DNA from: Holothuria scabra
Lineage: Eukaryota; Echinodermata; Holothuroidea; Aspidochirotida; Holothuriidae
Assembly: GCA_037179385.1 (NCBI GenBank)
Contig: CM074179.1
Coordinates: forward strand, 35,365,905-35,429,904
Length of the DNA: 64,000 bases
Direction: 5' to 3'
The translations under genes and the position numbers were made by a program. The notes beneath the pieces are model-generated. The model ran no database searches. It was not told where the DNA came from and worked only from the letters and a program-made list of their open reading frames with translations. Position 1 is the first letter of the stretch. Every line of letters starts with the position of its first letter. Below are positions 33,686 to 46,139 of this stretch, piece by piece.

Positions 33686-34609
33686 GTTTAGTTTTAATAA
33701 AAGTGGTTGAATAAGATTGGATTTAGTTAACAAACATTTTGGGGCTCAGTAAAAGTCTGGACAAAATCACTTAAAGAGCACTGGTCGTAAAGAAAAAAAG
33801 TTTTCACTACTACGTATTCAATGGGACAAGAAATATAAAGTGCACGATTGGGATAATTACTTCAAACTACACACTTCACTCTTTATTAACTAATTCCATG
33901 TAACTGGTGCCCCAATCACTCTTGGGGGGGGGGGGCAAACGGTGTAAGTTCTAGGGTACTTTGTTAAATCTCTGTTTTGTCCAAATCATATTAAATTACA
34001 TATCTGATTGTACTGTTGAAAGGAAATTCAAACAAGCACTCAACAGCCTAGCCGTTGAGCAAATGTGTTGGGTGCAAATTTTAGCCATTTGTTAGGCAAA
34101 ATTATTTGAGTGAAATGGTTGGGCAGTTTCTTTTGCACAACTAATGAGTAAACGCTTAACCAACTAAGTTGGGCAGTTTTTTACCCACTTCCGGTAAGAT
34201 GGCATACGGAACGATCGGTTGAATAATCTTTTGACCAGGTTGGGTGATCATTTTTAGAGTGTAAGAAAATACTACCAATTTTGTCTAACAAACTTACCTA
34301 GTCATTCACAATAATTGTGTTACTGAGTGATTTTGTATTGCATGCAACTTAAAATGCGATAAATGCAGTTGTTATGACGGAAATGATTTGAAAAAAAGAT
34401 AAATATTTCATAAATAACAGATATCGATAAGTGAATCCACTCTCGTAACTTTACAGAAGTATATTATCAAAGTCAGAATGGAAAAGCTCACTAATAGCCT
34501 TTTCTCCAAATTCGATTTTCTTAAAACGTGGTTTGAATTGATTTGTGTTTAAAAGTTTAAAATTTAACGAAAAACTGACGTAATTTATTTTCTCTGTGAC
34601 GGGATAAAG

Positions 34610-34772
34610 CCTATTTCTTCTACCAACATCCAACATACCCACGTGACTGCAAGGAAGTCCTTGAGCAATGTTCGGGGAAAAATTCAGTGGAGTCTATGTA
34701 ATAAAACCAGATGGGTCCCCATATCCATTTGAAGTTTACTGTGACAACAGTTCCGACCCATGGGGCGGGACA
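34610..34772 (+). pseudogene. Inverted copy C: exon 3, frameshifted, donor lost
   Basis: The reading starts TYFFYQHPTYPRDCKEVL and is closely related to gene A exon 3. It is 163 nt rather than 164: one C is missing near 34685, which shifts the frame and brings in TAA soon after. The donor is GGGAGT instead of GTGAGT. No exon 4 is seen downstream before unrelated repeat sequence starts near 34870. Confidence 0.8.
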
Positions 34773-35424
34773 GGGAGTTAACAATGTTTATTTGATGTGA
34801 TATATTTATATATTGCTGAACCAAAGTATGGTCAAAAGTTACCTATTTGGAGTGAAATCTGACTATTATGAAACAATGTTGACATTTTCTAGGGTATAAA
34901 CTTTGATCAACTGATTAAACTTTTTTCGATAAAATTTCGTTGTATCAATTTTTAAATAAATTGCGTTACTTGTAGAATCTATAATTTATAGCATTTTCTA
35001 CCAAAGTTTTGGTTGAAAATTACTGAGAAATTCACAATGACATCAGATTATTGAAAGCAAAAAATATTAAATCATATCTGGTATTCCGACTGAAATTAGA
35101 GCAGTGTAAGCTATCGTTCTGTTACCAGTTTTTTTCTGTTTTGTAACCTGCACCAAAAGTTAATAACAATTTGTAACTTTTTTAAATGTTCGTGTGATTT
35201 AAGATCATTAGTAGTCACGTGACAGTATCCCCTGAAAGGATCTGTTCAAATGTGAAGAAAATTTTATCAGATGGACACTGAATAAGAACCTCTTATTAAC
35301 TGTATTTCAAATTAAACAACTTTAGGTAGCGAAGCATTTGATGTAAATGAGAAGGTTTTTGTGCCATATTAGAAGTTAAACCTTTGTAAATTATTTCCAT
35401 AACTTTCTTTTGAGTGCATTGCGT

Positions 35425-35575
35425 CAACTTAAACTTTAATTGACCACACCCAACTTAAACTTTAATTGACCACACCCAACTTAAACTTACATTGACCACA
35501 TCCAACTTAAACTTTAATTGACCACACCCAACTTAAATTTTAATTGATCACACTCAACTTAAACTTTAATTCATT
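35425..35575. repeat. 26-bp minisatellite, about 5.7 copies
   Basis: Unit CAACTTAAACTTTAATTGAC plus CACACC, starting at 35425, 35451, 35477, 35503, 35529 and 35555, with a few substitutions. Absent from the left arm. Confidence 0.9.
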
Positions 35576-35667
35576 AAACTTTCTTTACTCTCTTCCCTTT
35601 GGTTAAAAGATGAAGAAAAAAGTTTGTTCATTCACGATACCGACGGCATAATTCGGTTATATGACGG

Positions 35668-36292
35668 CAGTGGCGCAGCTAGACGTCAAGCACCCAAATT
35701 CTCCGACTTTTGCTTTAATTGTGACCACCATTTGTCTGGAGAAGCGCGAAGTGCGCCGAAATTTTTGTCCTTTAAAGAAATATTTAAGTACAGTTTTATA
35801 GTAGGAGATGAAGTTTTATATTAGGAAATTTGAAAAGATCGGGAATTAAGGAAGAATCTGTATTTCTTATGGCAAGTCGAAGTTTGCATCGTGACCAAAT
35901 ATGATTGTTTCTCAACAATTTTATCTAACGCCTGCAAATCGAGGCTCTAAGACGACATTTTAAAAATCAAGAGCTTATTGAAAACAGTTTGCATTTTATG
36001 ATGATCTGGTGCTTTCTTTAACAACTTAATTTAAAGCGAACACTACAACATTAGTCACTGCAAATTGCGTAGTACAAAGCCCGAGGAAAATTGTGTATTT
36101 TTAAAACAAATACAAAGATGGAGGGTTTATTGGAGAGAATTCGGGATTTCAAGGAAAAAGACTTGGAAAAACCAGACTGTTGTTGACTGGTGTAAGTTGC
36201 AAAGTTACGGAATTTTCACTTTCAGAGCCGGGGGGGGGGGGGGGCATCGCCTAGTGCTCGAAACGGTAACCATACGCCACTGTGCTCAAGGA
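35668..36292. mobile_element. hAT-like fragment with CAGTGGCG ends
   Basis: It starts CAGTGGCGCAGCTAG and ends ATACGCCACTG, so both ends read CAGTGGCG. The flanking 8-mers do not match, so the target duplication is not visible. A partial inverted copy lies at about 30243-30800. No transposase. Confidence 0.4.
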
Positions 36293-37664
36293 GATCTTCT
36301 CAGATGTACAGAAATTTTTTAAATGGACAATTCGTAAGTAGGCTAAACACTCTTCTAGCTATTTTTTTCAGAAATGATTCATATTTAGGCTCCGAGACGT
36401 AAAAAGTATTTTTAAATCCAAAATAGCGCCGTTTGACTGAAACTAGATGAAGTAAATAACCTAAAATGAATATCATAATTTTTCAATTGTTAAAACATAT
36501 TAAATGCTACTAAGTATGATACAACTCCAAGTGCCCCTAATGGATGAGCGGTGAACAATTGTTATAGTCTACAAATGACACCGCATTAGGAGAGCCTTTA
36601 TTGAAGCACTAATGTAGTACTCGTATTCATAAAGACGCTTCTGTTCAATTTGAAGCAAAAGTTCCTTTGAGCACTTTTGAACATAAACACACGTTAACTG
36701 GGCGTAAATAAGCTAGTAAAAACATTGAACAAGTCAAGTCAAGAAGAAAAAAAAAAAAAAAAACTGTGATAGAAAACGCTTGCCAGTATTTGGTATTTTT
36801 CATCAAGTAATTGCAAATTTGTGATTTAATTTTGTTAAAAATTGTCGGCCTCTCTTTAGTGTCAGAAAGCTGACATTAAAGTGAAAAGTCTCACTCTTCA
36901 AATGTTCACGTTAGAAATTGTGTTGGCACATGATATGATACTGTAAAATTTAAATGGCAATGCAGTATTACTTTTTATTATGCTTAGATTATGATTTGTT
37001 TCCAAATTATTTTAACCAGTGAAAGTAAAAGTCTTTTGTTTTGTGACATATCAATGTTTTGGCACAAGGTTTTGACTTTTGTTCGTCTTTAAGGAAAGGA
37101 GCTTATTTACTCTGGTGAGATTCACTGAAAAAAAAAATTCTGTCAACCGTTTTGCCTGAATTGTTTGTTTTTGTTTATTATCTCTCCTTGAATTTGAAGT
37201 ACCGCCCGTCGGCTCTACTGTGCCGAGTTATCTCTCAAACAAATCAGGTATCACGCATGACATGTGGCTTGGATGTTTTTCAGACAACGACACATTAAAC
37301 CAGATAATGTTTAACAGGAAAATAATTAAACGTTCAATTGCCTGCCAAGTACCAGGGTAAATAATAAATATTAAAGGGACTTTTGTAGTGAAACATGTTT
37401 TTCAAAGCGGTTAAAAGGAAGTGTTTTGATCGAATAAAGTCTTTGTCTGAGTTTTTTGAGAATGTCCTATACTGCTATATTAGGTATAAGTTAAGTTTTG
37501 ATGCATAGGTGTTAATCCTATACTATGTAAAAACTTTGGAAAAAAGGGGGCGATGCGCACTGTTTAACAAAAAATTTCCTAACTGGCCAACATAACCTTA
37601 ATCTCTAAAAAAGTAATGTTAAATGTTTTCACTGGTGGGATCTTGAAACTTAATTAGGTGACAA

Positions 37665-38214
<550 letters not shown>

Positions 38215-38470
38215 ATACAGTTGTACGGCCCAGTTTCCAACCTCTTGGTTCAAGTCGAGCCGACCACGGCCTTTTTTCCAGTTGTGGCTCACTTGCTTGT
38301 TTTCTCTACCCCATTGCTTATGCGGAGCATCACGCAAAACGGTAGAAGGTTCCATTTTTAGAGTCTTTGGTATGACTCGCCTGGGAACAGGCTGAAGAGT
38401 GGCGCACATCTTCATGGACATTACATGGAAATAATCGCGAAGTGTGATCGATGATCCCGGGCCTCTCCTT
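38215..38470 (-). mobile_element. SINE with hyper-expanded TAAC tail
   Basis: The minus-strand body has GAGTCATACCAAAGACTC, AAACAAGCAAGTGAGCC and GCTCGACTTGAACCAA. Its tail runs directly into the GTTA array. It pairs with 28540-28790 of the left arm, where the tail is only a few units long. Confidence 0.7.
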
Positions 38471-38599
38471 AAAAAATACAAGGTTCACCGACTAAGGTTA
38501 ACATCACATAGTGTACCGCCTTCTCTTATTTACTTGATTCATGCTTCTCTTTTCCTTTCAATTAGAAAATGAGACGTAAGTTAGATTCACCGAGAATTC

Positions 38600-41305
38600 C
38601 TTCGAGGAATATCTGACATATACGACAGGAAGCCTAAATATGTCCTACTCTCACCCAAAGGGGGAGAGTTTAAACGAAAAGAACCTTTTCCAGAAGCACG
38701 ACTTGCTATCAGATCTTAAGTTTGTCCCTATGGCGTCATCGCGCCTCCTAAACGGACTAATTAACTTGCAGAATATAGGGGTTATTCCTTCACTTCCGAA
38801 CGGCATAACAAAACAACTCGCCGTGGACTACGCTCATTCAGTTCCTAAACTGTCATTTCCGGTTTACAAAGACTTATTTTCCCACCAGCGATTGTGCAAC
38901 CCGAACTAATAAGTACGAAAATCTCGTCTAATGAAGGCAACCGCAATTAACCTGGACAGCAAACGTCCATAGAAAATAACCTACAAAGCAGTCTATTAAA
39001 GGCATGGTCTGGTGAGTTTTCGCTTCTTTCTTGTAACAAAAGAATATTCCACACCATGTCCTTCAAAACCTATCACAATACCATTTTCCTTACTCAAGAT
39101 ATCTCATTTTAAAGATTGCTTATTTTTAGTAAAAATACCTCTGCTTTTCAACAAAGCCACAAAAAGTTATGTAATGTGGGCACGTTGCCTCAAATTCCCC
39201 TTGTTTTTCTTTATCATTGAAGCTCCTGTTTGTCCTTGAAATTTGATACTGTTGGAATGTTTGAATATCTTTTCCTGTAGATCTAGCATTACCCTTCACC
39301 ATACACAGAGTACAACCAACAATAATGCTTAATATTGCCTGCAGCGGCATGTCATAATTATAAATAAATTGGATGCAATGTTAAATTAATGTGCCACGAT
39401 GACATTACACATTTTCCATGATGCATCAAATCCAAAGAACAAATTTGCATCACTTTAAAAATTTACATCTTCCGAACTCTATAAGCTATCGAGATGCTGT
39501 TTTCATCTTCTGAAAGAGAAACTTTTTCTGCTTTTTTTTAAGTTAACCAATTTTGTCTTCAGAATATGCCTTTAAACGAATAGGCATGTTCACCCGATTT
39601 TAAAAGTCATTTAAAGAACATGCAAAGATCTCATAGCTCGCAAAGGAAAGAGTACACTATACGTAGTCTTTTTAAACGCCCATAACCTAAACGGCGAACC
39701 CCCCCCCCCCCCCAAGTACACTAAAAACCTTCATGATAGACAACTATCAAATGAGATAATTGCGTGACGTAAAGTGCCATGGCACGCAAAACATGTCCAA
39801 GAAACACTCGAGTACCGACACTCTCACCTCTTTAAAAAGATTTAAAGTGGAGAACTCGCTAAACAACTTGAAATGCAAATGTTTTACTCCACTGTTTATG
39901 AGCAATCACTCATGTAGGGAAAAGATCGTTGTCACAAAGTGCATGAATTGCGCTATCAAAACAACGAGCTCTCCTAACTGAGCCACTCAAAGCATTTAAT
40001 GTGCTGTCAAGACTGTTCTGAAATTATTGATTTAATTTTCCCGTCAAACTCTCATTGCCTACAAAAAGGCTACAATCTTATAGATTGCTTGTATAATCAT
40101 ACAAGGTTCAAAAGTTATGGGTAAAAAGGCTTACAGAGCAACCTCCGAGATGTAATGTACGTGGCTAAATCTTCCCATCCAGAAAAGGACAACGAATAAA
40201 TAAGATTTCGCTACTTACTGCAAAATTAAAAGCTTTGAATCTCATTGTTCTTGTAAATCTAGCAATGATAATGAAAATATTCACTCTCGTTAAAAAATTT
40301 ACTGCTAGCGGAATAGATTTAACTGTGAATGAGTTGCACTCAACACTCAGGTGGAGAAAACAACTGCGACACTATCTCCGTGGCCCATGCTGAAAAGGAG
40401 CTCTCCTCACCCAAGTGACTCAGAGGGCCGCTTGCTAATAACACGGGCCTGCTCCTGTCTACACTCTTTTTCCGACAATCTTACCCCCCAATGAAAAGGC
40501 ATAACTCTTAAAGATGACCTTGTTAAATCAAGGTTTGAGAGTACGGAAAATAAAGTGGTACAATGATGCTTTTTCTTATTGCTCTATTTGAAACAGCACT
40601 ATTTAAACCCGAGCCGCGAATGGCAGGCTTGCTACTGATGACGCTGCGCCATTCAAATCGAATGTTCAAGACAGCAGAAACCGGTCTAACTTGGTCGTAA
40701 GAACCAACTTTTCAATGTTCCCACCGGGAATAAAATTTAAAGCCAATAAATCCTTCGCAGGAGGTTTTGAGTAATGATCTTGGTCCTTTCCTAAGAAAAT
40801 ACCAGGTTCACCGACTAAGGGTAACGTCAGATAGTGTAACTCATACTCTATTTACTAGGGTGTCTATTTCTTGAAGCATATTTTGTAACAAGGACTAACT
40901 GCTTGTATTCACTTCTTCAACAATTCAGTAATTATGTTTAAGCTTGTAATGCTTTATTCATTACATGCTTTAATGTTTGATTATGAATGCACATAAGAAA
41001 GAAAATTAAAAGAAAATTAGTTTTGCTTTCAAATGAGATGTTTGTCCAATTATGGAATTTAATAACACCCTAACAAAAGAGTCATGTTATGATTCCTTAA
41101 TTCATTCCTTCAATTAACTGTTAAAAAACTTTTTTGTTTCCAGAATTGCTTCAGTATAAGTTATCATTTACAAACATTTAATAATTTCTGTTATATCCAA
41201 TCGCTTTGGATTACGACTTTCTCCTGCACAGTTTTGCTATATTTTCTTTCAAACGAGGTATTGATAGATTAAAATTTTCATAATTGGAATAAAACTTAAA
41301 CTTAC
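38600..41305. other. Right-arm-specific DNA, no gene recognised
   Basis: Absent from the left arm. The 89-codon plus-strand ORF at 38640-38909 is unrecognised. Sequence near 40790-40870 repeats the motif CCAGGTTCACCGACTAAGG seen near 38490 and 28510. Confidence 0.4.
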
Positions 41306-41368
41306 AGTTTGTTGCAACAGAGCAAGGAATCCAGTCAGAACACAAAATGAGTAAAAGCAGAAATGCAT
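41306..41368 (-). CDS. Orphan signal-peptide exon (copy D exon 1)
   Basis: The exon encodes 21 residues: MHFCFYSFCVLTGFL, then ALLQQT, with a GTAAGT donor. It is nearly identical to gene A exon 1 from that gene's second ATG. Flanking sequence at about 41180-42000 matches 14240-15000 in the same orientation. No matching exon 2 follows on the minus strand until gene A exon 2 at 10151-10190, 31 kb away. It is either a leftover of a broken copy or an alternative first exon for gene A. Confidence 0.55.
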
Positions 41369-43079
41369 TTCACCTAACAAATCAAATGCAATAATTAACA
41401 CCGATTTTGAACCGAATAACAATTCGAGTTACTTGCGACTGTAAAAAGCAATGCTCAGTTGACTGGCTCAGTGTGATGTTGCTCCATGCTAATGTTATCA
41501 CACTGGCTAAAGTAATAAGGAAGCTCAGTGTATAATACAACGGTTGTCGTAAATATCCATTGTAAGGGTAAAATGTGTACCTATTCTTTGTGCGTAGATC
41601 GCAAGCGTCCCTCAGGGTCATTTGTACCAGGATATAATCTGGAACGAAACAGTGTCAAACGTCAGCATTTCTTCGTCATGTCGATTATTGAACTGTCATT
41701 ACTACTGGAGGGATGTGTTATTTCACACAAAATCAAGCATTCATTTGATTTTATACGTAGCAGTTTTAACAAAAGCAATAGCTTAAACAATTTGAAATAT
41801 GAGTTTAGCGTGATAGCAGTATTGTTTACTCTGAATTCCAGCTAATGCTAGAAGCAAAAGAAATGTTGCCTTTTTACCTTAAAATATGTATTTATCGAAA
41901 ACACAAAATTTCTGACAATGACGAGAATAATCGACTGCATCACCAGGTAGGAGCAGCGCGCTCCAATGTTAGCCAAACCTCTCACCCCAAACCACAATTT
42001 TGGTACGGGGTGCCTAAACTCTCAATTGGCTCAGCTCTTTGATTGACAGCTAATTCAAACAATGCAGAGTACCAAAGCTTATATTACAAAGCATGAACGA
42101 TACTGAGAATGTTTTGATTATATAAATTGAATTTTACTGCACTCACCTTGAAGCAGTAAACTGAGATTTTATCTGGATGAGAATGAATTTCAGACAGTTG
42201 TGGGAGGGGTTTAAGTAAGAAAATTAGGAGAGTTGGTACTGTTTGGGGTGAGAAAACTGGAACTTTAAGTTAACGTGCTTTGTGGGTACATGGTAATTGC
42301 AAAGAAACTAACTTCAAAATCATTTTTAACATGCTGTGATTGCCCTTTATATGTTTATTTCAATTAAAAAAAAAAAAGCAACGACACAATTTTGTCATAC
42401 CTCGGAGCCAACATGAAGTATTGCGCTTGACTGAGGTATATACAACCAGGAAGAGGTATCACGCCAAAGCCAAATTGTAACCAATTTATGAGAAGTATTA
42501 AAAACGTAAACCGTTCAGAATATTTGCCAATTATGACACAATTAGATAAATCTTTCTCGTATGCCTATATTTATCCCTGGACTTAGGAGACCCGCATAAC
42601 TCACTTTCAGACTTGACTTCAGAGTAACTTGAACCATCAGGAATCGAAGAAAGGCTCCACTTCGTTTTGCATATTGTTAAAGAAATGGACACTTTGAGCT
42701 TGTGAGTTGCCATTACTTCGTGTAATTTCAAAGGCTTTTTCTTCTTTTAATCACAGTTGTTTTCTTTTCTTTATTCATTGAGACGATTAAAAGCCCCCAT
42801 ATGATGATCCCATATAAACGTTTGAGTAGTATGCCAAACATTGAAAAGGCAACAGAAAAGGTGTATATCTACCAATTCAAAGGTCGGGTGTACTTACTTA
42901 AATCGATAACTTACTTAGGGTTTTTAAGGCTCAATTCCGTCGCAATGCTTCTTATTAGCCTAAGTAGTGAGGTTTCATATCCAGGCTTTGCAAAATGTTG
43001 AATGCATTTGTATCCTGGCTATTTACATTTCAGTGGATGCTCTGAACTGGCTAATCAATTCTTCCAATGTACACAGTTC
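41369..43079. other. Upstream flank of orphan exon and unannotated DNA
   Basis: Up to about 42000 it matches the upstream flank of gene A exon 1. Beyond that only AT-rich sequence is seen, without a supported gene. Confidence 0.45.
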
Positions 43080-44968
43080 TTTAGAATGTCATGGGGGGGG
43101 GGGGGGCAGACGGAGGGTAAGGTAAAATGCTGGGGTGTAAAGGTTTTCGGGCTGCGGGTGGGGTCTAGTGGCCCGCCCTGGGGCCTCTGGTGCGGTCCAG
43201 GGGCAAAGCCCCCGGAAGCTCTGGGGTTTTCGCATGTTTCTGGGTGAAAAAATAAAACCCAGGAGAGGTACATAAATTGAATTTTCGGTTTCTCTAAGTA
43301 CAAGATTAACAACTTTTTCTTTGGGAGTATCATACCACTGTACTAGTCAGTGGCTAAACCAGACATTTTCATTTGGGTAAGGTGCTGGGGATGGGCAAAG
43401 AGTGGTGTTAAGCTGTAATTACACCATCTAAGCAGAACGCAATCATCAGTTCGCGTGCAGCCTACATAAATTATTGACGGATGTATGAGGGAGAGTAAGA
43501 AACAATAGGAAAATTTAAATGAAGCAGGCTATGTACCACGCCGCGTACTGCCAAGACGGGGCAACTTTGTATCATTAGTGATATGCGTACCACATGTAGA
43601 TTGGAAACCCGTGACCTAACCCGGAAGGATCTAGGCCTACTTGAAGAGCATGTAGGCAAACTTCATACGTAAGTATCAATTTCACGTTCACCCAGGCGCC
43701 AGTGCACTCCCATTTCCACCCCCAACACACACACATAGGCCACATACACTTCCATTCCGGCAACTTTATTTTTTTTTTTTGGGGGGGGGGGGGCAACTGA
43801 GGGGGGGGGGACAAGGAAAACCTTTCCAACAACTGGATTAATTCATTTTTACACGTGTCCCATTTTCTCCACACTAATAAAACACCAGGAGGGGCATTTT
43901 CCGACCATGAGGGGGTTTTTATGCCACAAACTTTCTCGTATGTCATCAAGGCATGGCCACCCTATTGACAACCAGTTGAGAAACATTTTCGCAGTTCCTC
44001 TAGGTATTATGGTTGGCCTACACTCTAGAATGGTGTCACACTACAAAACACATTAATACATTGGGGGCAAACTTTCAGTCAATACTGTGATGGCAAACTC
44101 TCAGTAAATGCAAAATGACACTACCAACAATTTCAACAGCATAATTATGGAACTATACAAAGTTTTACTTCCAGCAAGGGCAATCACATCTCTATTCATT
44201 GTGTAAGTATAACAGTGTGCGAATTGCTGCTTTTTAACCATTCATTTCTCTTAGTGATCACAATAAACTAAAGGCTATTGTAAAGAATATTCAGGAAAAA
44301 TTTAAATATGTCATTGTCAAATACAAAATAGTACTGTAATTAAATGTTTTGTGAAGTTTAGCACTGTATGTCTTTCAGCACATGAGAGTATATCCATTAA
44401 TACGTTTTTCTTTCACAGATCTTCACCAAATTTTCCAGTGCCAGCCTGGGAAGAGACATTTCCCTGGACCACCAGATGACATTTGCTTATGCTTTGGCCG
44501 ATGAGTGTGCAATAAGATATCATTCTTGGCAGGCATATGGATGCATATTTGTTGGTTCATGGACTTAACAACAGAAGTGAATATCTAATTGCAGGCACAG
44601 TATGAGTGCAGATCGAACAGTCTGACATAACATAACACCAGTTTGTCAAGTGCAGGGGAAGAAGGGATTTCCATACACCACAAGATGACATTTCCTTAAA
44701 TGCCTTTGCCTGAGATTGTGAAATAAGATGTCATTCTTGGTAGGTGTAAGGATGCATGTATAAGACTGCTAACTTGATTGTTTCACAGGGGGAGCCCACC
44801 CGTCCCCTCTTCAGTTTAACAATGCCCCCCCCCCCCTCATGTGAAGTTCTTTCCGCACCCTACGTCCTGCCTCTTTCTCCCCCACACTGCCTCTTTTCAA
44901 TTTCTCCAGCTGGTTGTGCATCATAAATTGGTGGACAGACCCTTCAAATGAGTGCACTTTCAACATTA

Positions 44969-45369
44969 GAGATTTCGTCCCCTTGAAGGAACGACAAAAT
45001 TGCCTTCGCCTGCTTTAGGGATTATATCTCCAGATGTCACATTTTTGCGGTTAATTCACTTGCAGTGGACAAGAGGTGGCTCGAAGCATAATGACGTAAT
45101 TTTCGCAGTTATAGAAAATTATTCGCTAAAATTGAACTTCATGGATAAGTTGACATTAAAACGAATTTTAAACCAGAAAAATCGGTCCAGGTTTGGTGGA
45201 ATTATAGAAAATTTTTAGCACGAAAACTATAACAGAACAATGGTCAGTTCTTGTTTTTCGTGCAGGGTAAATATTTGCGCCGACTAAGCAAACAATCTCT
45301 TGTGGTTAAATGACGTCAAAAAATCGGCCAGTTCGTTCCGCCGTTCTTCAAGCAGACAGATTTTCTCAT
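44969..45369. mobile_element. MITE-like insertion, about 0.4 kb, in right arm only
   Basis: The ends show an imperfect inverted match (TTCGTCCCCTTGAAGGAACG against CTGTCTGCTTGAAGAACGGC). The left arm at about 25820-25860 continues without this segment and so acts as an empty site. Exact borders are uncertain by about 10 bases. No coding capacity. Confidence 0.5.
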
Positions 45370-45819
45370 GATGAGTGCTAACACTTGCATGGACTTCAAT
45401 GCAGTCAGTTGGGTGTGAAGTGGAAGGCTAACATTTCAGTTTATAACATCTCAGCATACGTCAAGAAAGCATACAGTAAAAACCTGGAAATGTGGGGAGT
45501 TTTTATTGGCATGCAGATGGTGCACAGCCCTTGCACGCACAGTGGGTCCTACACTTATATTTCCCCAATTCCCCCTTTCCCTGAAGCTAGGAGTCTGCAT
45601 GTATTTGTTGGTTCCAGGGTTCCTGGACTTAACAACAGCAATGAAACTGAAACATCTGAGTTCAGTTATGAGTGTGGATAAAAAACTGTTAATAGCCTCA
45701 TTGTCATAATTGACAACAGCAACATATCCAAGCGTCACCCCAGTGTGTATTGCTATTGTTAACTACGGTGGCCATAAGGGGACATTCTACATGTAAAGTT
45801 ACCGCCTTGGTATCTCGGC

Positions 45820-46125
45820 AAATTTCTGATTTTTGTCGAGATACTGACTTGAGGAAACTTGACATCACGGTAGAATTTGTTAAATTGTCAAGATGCCTTG
45901 TTTTGCCAAACTAGCTAACTCGACAAAATTTTGATTTTTGTCGAGACACCTACTTCAATCAGCAAACTCGATATCACAAATAAAATTTATCAAATTGTGA
46001 AGATATCGTGTTTGGCTGAAGCTGGTAACTCAATAGAATTATGCTTTTTGTCGAGATACGGGCTTTATCAGACTCTACATCACGGTAAAAATTTTTAAAT
46101 TGTCAAGACGTCGTCTTTTGTCAAA
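45820..46125. repeat. Tandem repeat, about 108-bp unit, 3 diverged copies
   Basis: TTTTTGTCGAGATAC or near copies recur at about 45831, 45938 and 46047, each followed by a CTTGACATCACGGTA-like block and AAATTGTCAAGA. Confidence 0.75.
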
Positions 46126-46139
46126 CTTAATGCAAGTGA

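Noticed and set aside
38640..38909. 89-codon plus-strand ORF in the right arm
   Set aside because: It is open and of fairly balanced composition but unrecognised, without splice or conservation support.
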